DNA of 64,000 nt from Nonomuraea thailandensis (GTDB taxonomy: Bacteria > Actinomycetota > Actinomycetes > Streptosporangiales > Streptosporangiaceae): contig NZ_JAMZEB010000002.1 in the NCBI RefSeq assembly GCF_024172165.1, positions 3,245,501 to 3,309,500 on the forward strand. The letters run 5' to 3'. Below are positions 62,113 through 64,000 of this stretch, piece after piece. Every line of letters starts with the position of its first letter. The stretch's first letter is position 1. The notes beneath the pieces are model-generated. The model was not told the DNA's origin and made no database searches. It was given only the letters and a program-made list of their open reading frames with translations. The translations under genes and the position numbers were made by a program.

Positions 62113-62867
62113 GGGTGTGCCCCGGCGTCGCCGGCCAGTGGAGCGGCCCAGACCATGGTGGTGTCCTCCAACGGGCGGGACAGGTCCGCCGACAGTTCGC
62201 CGGTCCAGCACAGATGCAGCACGACCGCGCGAGCCACCAGCGGTTCGGCGGTGAAGCTGACCAGCTGGCCCAGCGGCACCGGCTCGCCGGCCAGCGACAG
62301 GAGTTGCGCGCGGTAGTCGCTCACCCCGACCATCTCGCGGCGATAGCCCGCCAACGCCAGCACGTTGATCGTGCGCTGCCGCCCGGGCGGCTCGCCGACC
62401 AGCTCATAACCCCAGCCCGCCACCGCGCAGCAGGCCGCCACCCGCTCAGCGGTCGTTCTCACTTTCGCGTCGTTCAACCGGCCGGGGTTCTTGACCTCCA
62501 TCACCGTTGCCGAGCCGTCCACCCGGCGGACGAACAGGTCCGGCGTGGCCTTCCACGCGCCGCGATTGTCCACGCCGGATAGCTGCATCGGCTGGCCGGC
62601 GAAGCCGGTCACCTCCGGGTCGAAGTCCAGCATCGTCATCCAGACGCTCTCCAGATACGACTCACACTCGATCATCCGGTTCGTCGTGGAGGACCAATGC
62701 GTGCTCGGCGTGTGCGCCTGATCAACTCGGTGCGGGATCCGCCGGATCGCGCCACAGTTCTCAAACGCCACCTCGGCAGCGACTTCCAGCGGAAGCTGCT
62801 CTTCCTGCCCGTCCGGATGCAGAAAGCGGACGTGCACGCTGCGTAACTGCAGGTCGGCAGCCTTCAT
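62109..62867 (-). CDS. tnsA: TnsA-like endonuclease
   Basis: A 252-aa protein. The restriction-enzyme-like site is visible: Glu in IECESYLESVW (near 67), Asp in KATPDLFVRR (near 109) and E-V-K in VMEVKNP (near 124), spaced like E. coli TnsA (63, 114, 132). It should cut the 5' ends of the element so that it moves by cut-and-paste. First gene of the operon. Confidence 0.85.
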   Translation of the reverse strand: MKAADLQLRSVHVRFLHPDGQEEQLPLEVAAEVAFENCGAIRRIPHRVDQAHTPSTHWSSTTNRMIECESYLESVWMTMLDFDPEVTGFAGQPMQLSGVDNRGAWKATPDLFVRRVDGSATVMEVKNPGRLNDAKVRTTAERVAACCAVAGWGYELVGEPPGRQRTINVLALAGYRREMVGVSDYRAQLLSLAGEPVPLGQLVSFTAEPLVARAVVLHLCWTGELSADLSRPLEDTTMVWAAPLAGDAGAHP

Positions 62868-63023
62868 CGCGCCTCCCGAGACCGTAAGAAGCGGCTGCTC
62901 GCATTCATCCAGAGCGTCGACACGCGAAGCAGAAGCATGTGACGAAGGTCACGTTAGCGCCTGGTGGCTTACTTCGTCCTCACTTTCCGGACCAAGCACC
63001 TCAGGCCATCCCACTTGGCCCGC
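62868..63023. other. Gap upstream of tnsA with small inverted repeats
   Basis: GTGAC-gaag-GTCAC lies at 62939-62952, and GACGAAG (62941) pairs with CTTCGTC (62972-62978). The stretch should hold the operon promoter and the 3' end of the TniQ-like gene upstream. No good copy of the CGAAG(T)TGGCAGTG end motif was found here. Confidence 0.4.
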
Positions 63024-64000
63024 TCACTGACGGCCAGCTTGCCCACCGAGCACGACATCCAAGGCTGCTGCGAAAACCGGTGACAGAGCCACCTGCGTCA
63101 ACAGATCCGGCCGCCGCTCCTTCCATCTCATCCGCGCGGCGGCGGCCAGTGGCATCAACCGCGCCACCAGCTCCGACTCCCCTTCCGCCTCGGCCACCTC
63201 CAGAGCCACCTCGAGCAGTGTCGCTGCTACCAACGCCGTCCGCGGAGCCGTCCCGTAGCGGCCCATTGGACCCGCCCGGTTCCAGCGCTGCCTAGCCGCC
63301 TCGGCGGCCAGCGCGCCCTGACCATCCAGAGTCACATTCAACAGGGGTAGAACCTCCGGCACCCCAAGCCGGATCAGCATCGCCGTCGCTTTCAAGACCG
63401 CGAACCACTGACCGGCACTCACCACCTGGCCTGCGATCAGCGCAGGCCGGCGGCCCATCGCCACCTCAAGCACGAGCCGTTGCTGATCAGCGAGTTTGTT
63501 ACTCACTGCGCTCGTGCTGATCTGAGGGATCGGCTGATCGCATACGAACCCGCTGAGAAGCGCACCGCACCGCAACGGATCCGGCATCCGTGAGCGAGAC
63601 AGACGTGCAGGCTGACCAGCCGGACCCCGTCGAATGGAAACGCGGCATCTCGGGCAGAGATCCACCAGCAGCGTCCTATGCGCGGGGCAAACCGCGGCCC
63701 AGCCCAGCTTCCACCAGACCAGCCACGCTCCGTTCGAAGCCGCGAGGCACTGCGGGCATGCCCGGCTGCCGAAGAACTGCACCCATTCACGGCTCTCTGC
63801 CCGACGGACTGACTCCTTGTCGCCCACGCGAACGCCTGCCAGGTCCAGGACCGAGCCGTCGAACATCGCCAGGTGCATCCCCCGCACGACCTCGGCGCTC
63901 ACGCCTGTGGCAGCCTCGATCGCTCTGTACGTCTCCGGCGTCGCAACGACGCCGTACGCCAGTGAACGAACGTCACTCGACGTGGCTACATCCAGCCCTA
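63024..64000 (-). CDS. Second TniQ-like protein, 5' end cut by window edge
   Basis: The frame is open to the right edge with no start needed inside the window; visible residues begin LDVATSSDVRSLAYGVVATP. A TniQ zinc-finger follows (CPQCLAASNGAW, CPAHRTLLVDLCPRC) and then a helical C-terminus (ATAMLIRLGVPEVLPLLNVT). It differs from the operon TniQ and is the intact relative of the relic at 55720-56010. Tn7-like elements often carry two TniQ proteins for two target choices, but this one could belong to a neighbouring element. Confidence 0.8.
   Translation of the reverse strand, partial: GLDVATSSDVRSLAYGVVATPETYRAIEAATGVSAEVVRGMHLAMFDGSVLDLAGVRVGDKESVRRAESREWVQFFGSRACPQCLAASNGAWLVWWKLGWAAVCPAHRTLLVDLCPRCRVSIRRGPAGQPARLSRSRMPDPLRCGALLSGFVCDQPIPQISTSAVSNKLADQQRLVLEVAMGRRPALIAGQVVSAGQWFAVLKATAMLIRLGVPEVLPLLNVTLDGQGALAAEAARQRWNRAGPMGRYGTAPRTALVAATLLEVALEVAEAEGESELVARLMPLAAAARMRWKERRPDLLTQVALSPVFAAALDVVLGGQAGRQ

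Larger units (their letters stand above)
56083..64000. mobile_element. Tn7-like transposon (TnsABC-TniQ), right end not located
   Basis: A co-directional operon tnsA-tnsB-tnsC-tniQ with ATGA overlaps, then two cargo-like genes, then repeat cluster B as candidate left end. Presence of a TnsA-like nuclease separates it from Tn5053/Tn402 (TniABQ) elements. The right end is either between 62868 and 63023 or beyond the window; the extent given is therefore open on the right. No CRISPR-Cas genes are visible. Confidence 0.7.

Noticed and set aside
56083..64000. CRISPR-associated transposon (CAST)
   Set aside because: No Cas gene or repeat-spacer array is visible; two TniQ genes alone do not show RNA guidance. 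It could change with sequence beyond the right edge.

Overview
The window is very GC-rich DNA with strong third-position G/C bias, frequent GTG starts, short ATGA overlaps and many LacI, TetR, MarR and AraC regulators. This fits a filamentous actinomycete. Several proteins look like those of Nonomuraea and other Streptosporangiaceae, but the genus is an inference. No rRNA, tRNA or CRISPR array is visible.

Layout. (1) 1-10920, minus strand: a LacI-type regulator, then a sugar ABC transporter and four carbohydrate-active enzymes (a six-hairpin glycosidase-like protein, GH36, GH95, and a GH110 running off the left edge). The set looks aimed at glycans capped with alpha-galactose and alpha-1,2-fucose. 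(2) 11047-15803: a dihydrofolate-reductase-like protein, an AraC regulator, a membrane acyltransferase and a FadD15-type acyl-CoA ligase. (3) 16140-25030: a glycosyltransferase relic, then a second sugar locus. It has an ABC transporter and a secreted GH43/ricin-lectin enzyme on one strand. On the other strand are a LacI regulator, a 2-hydroxyacid dehydrogenase and a heparinase-like lyase. Two near-identical 12-bp palindromes sit over divergent promoters with identical hexamers. (4) 25014-41394: two MarR/MFS drug-efflux pairs with visible dyad operators; a class A beta-lactamase homologue lacking the usual Glu166; a VanY-like peptidase divergent from a two-component system; a TetR-controlled short-chain dehydrogenase operon; and a pentapeptide-repeat protein. 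(5) 41465-50209: one giant secreted RHS/YD-repeat polymorphic toxin with a Hint domain and a nuclease-like C-terminus. The pentapeptide-repeat gene beside it could be its immunity gene. (6) 50774-53800: an AraC/PhyH pair followed by small decayed genes.

(7) 53953-64000 is a mobile island. An intact, translationally coupled operon encodes TnsA-, TnsB-, TnsC- and TniQ-like proteins of a Tn7-like transposon. Nine bases after tniQ lies a gene fusing an Lsr2-type DNA-binding domain to a DUF6461-like domain, followed by a small unknown protein. The DUF6461-plus-small-protein pair, and a repeat-rich stretch beyond it, occur again about 2.1 kb further on beside a broken TniQ gene and an IS256 fragment. 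Both repeat stretches begin with TGTCTGGAC and carry three copies of a roughly 14-bp motif, as expected for TnsB-bound transposon ends. I read this as two Tn7-like elements in tandem, one active-looking and one decayed. A second, incomplete TniQ gene runs off the right edge.
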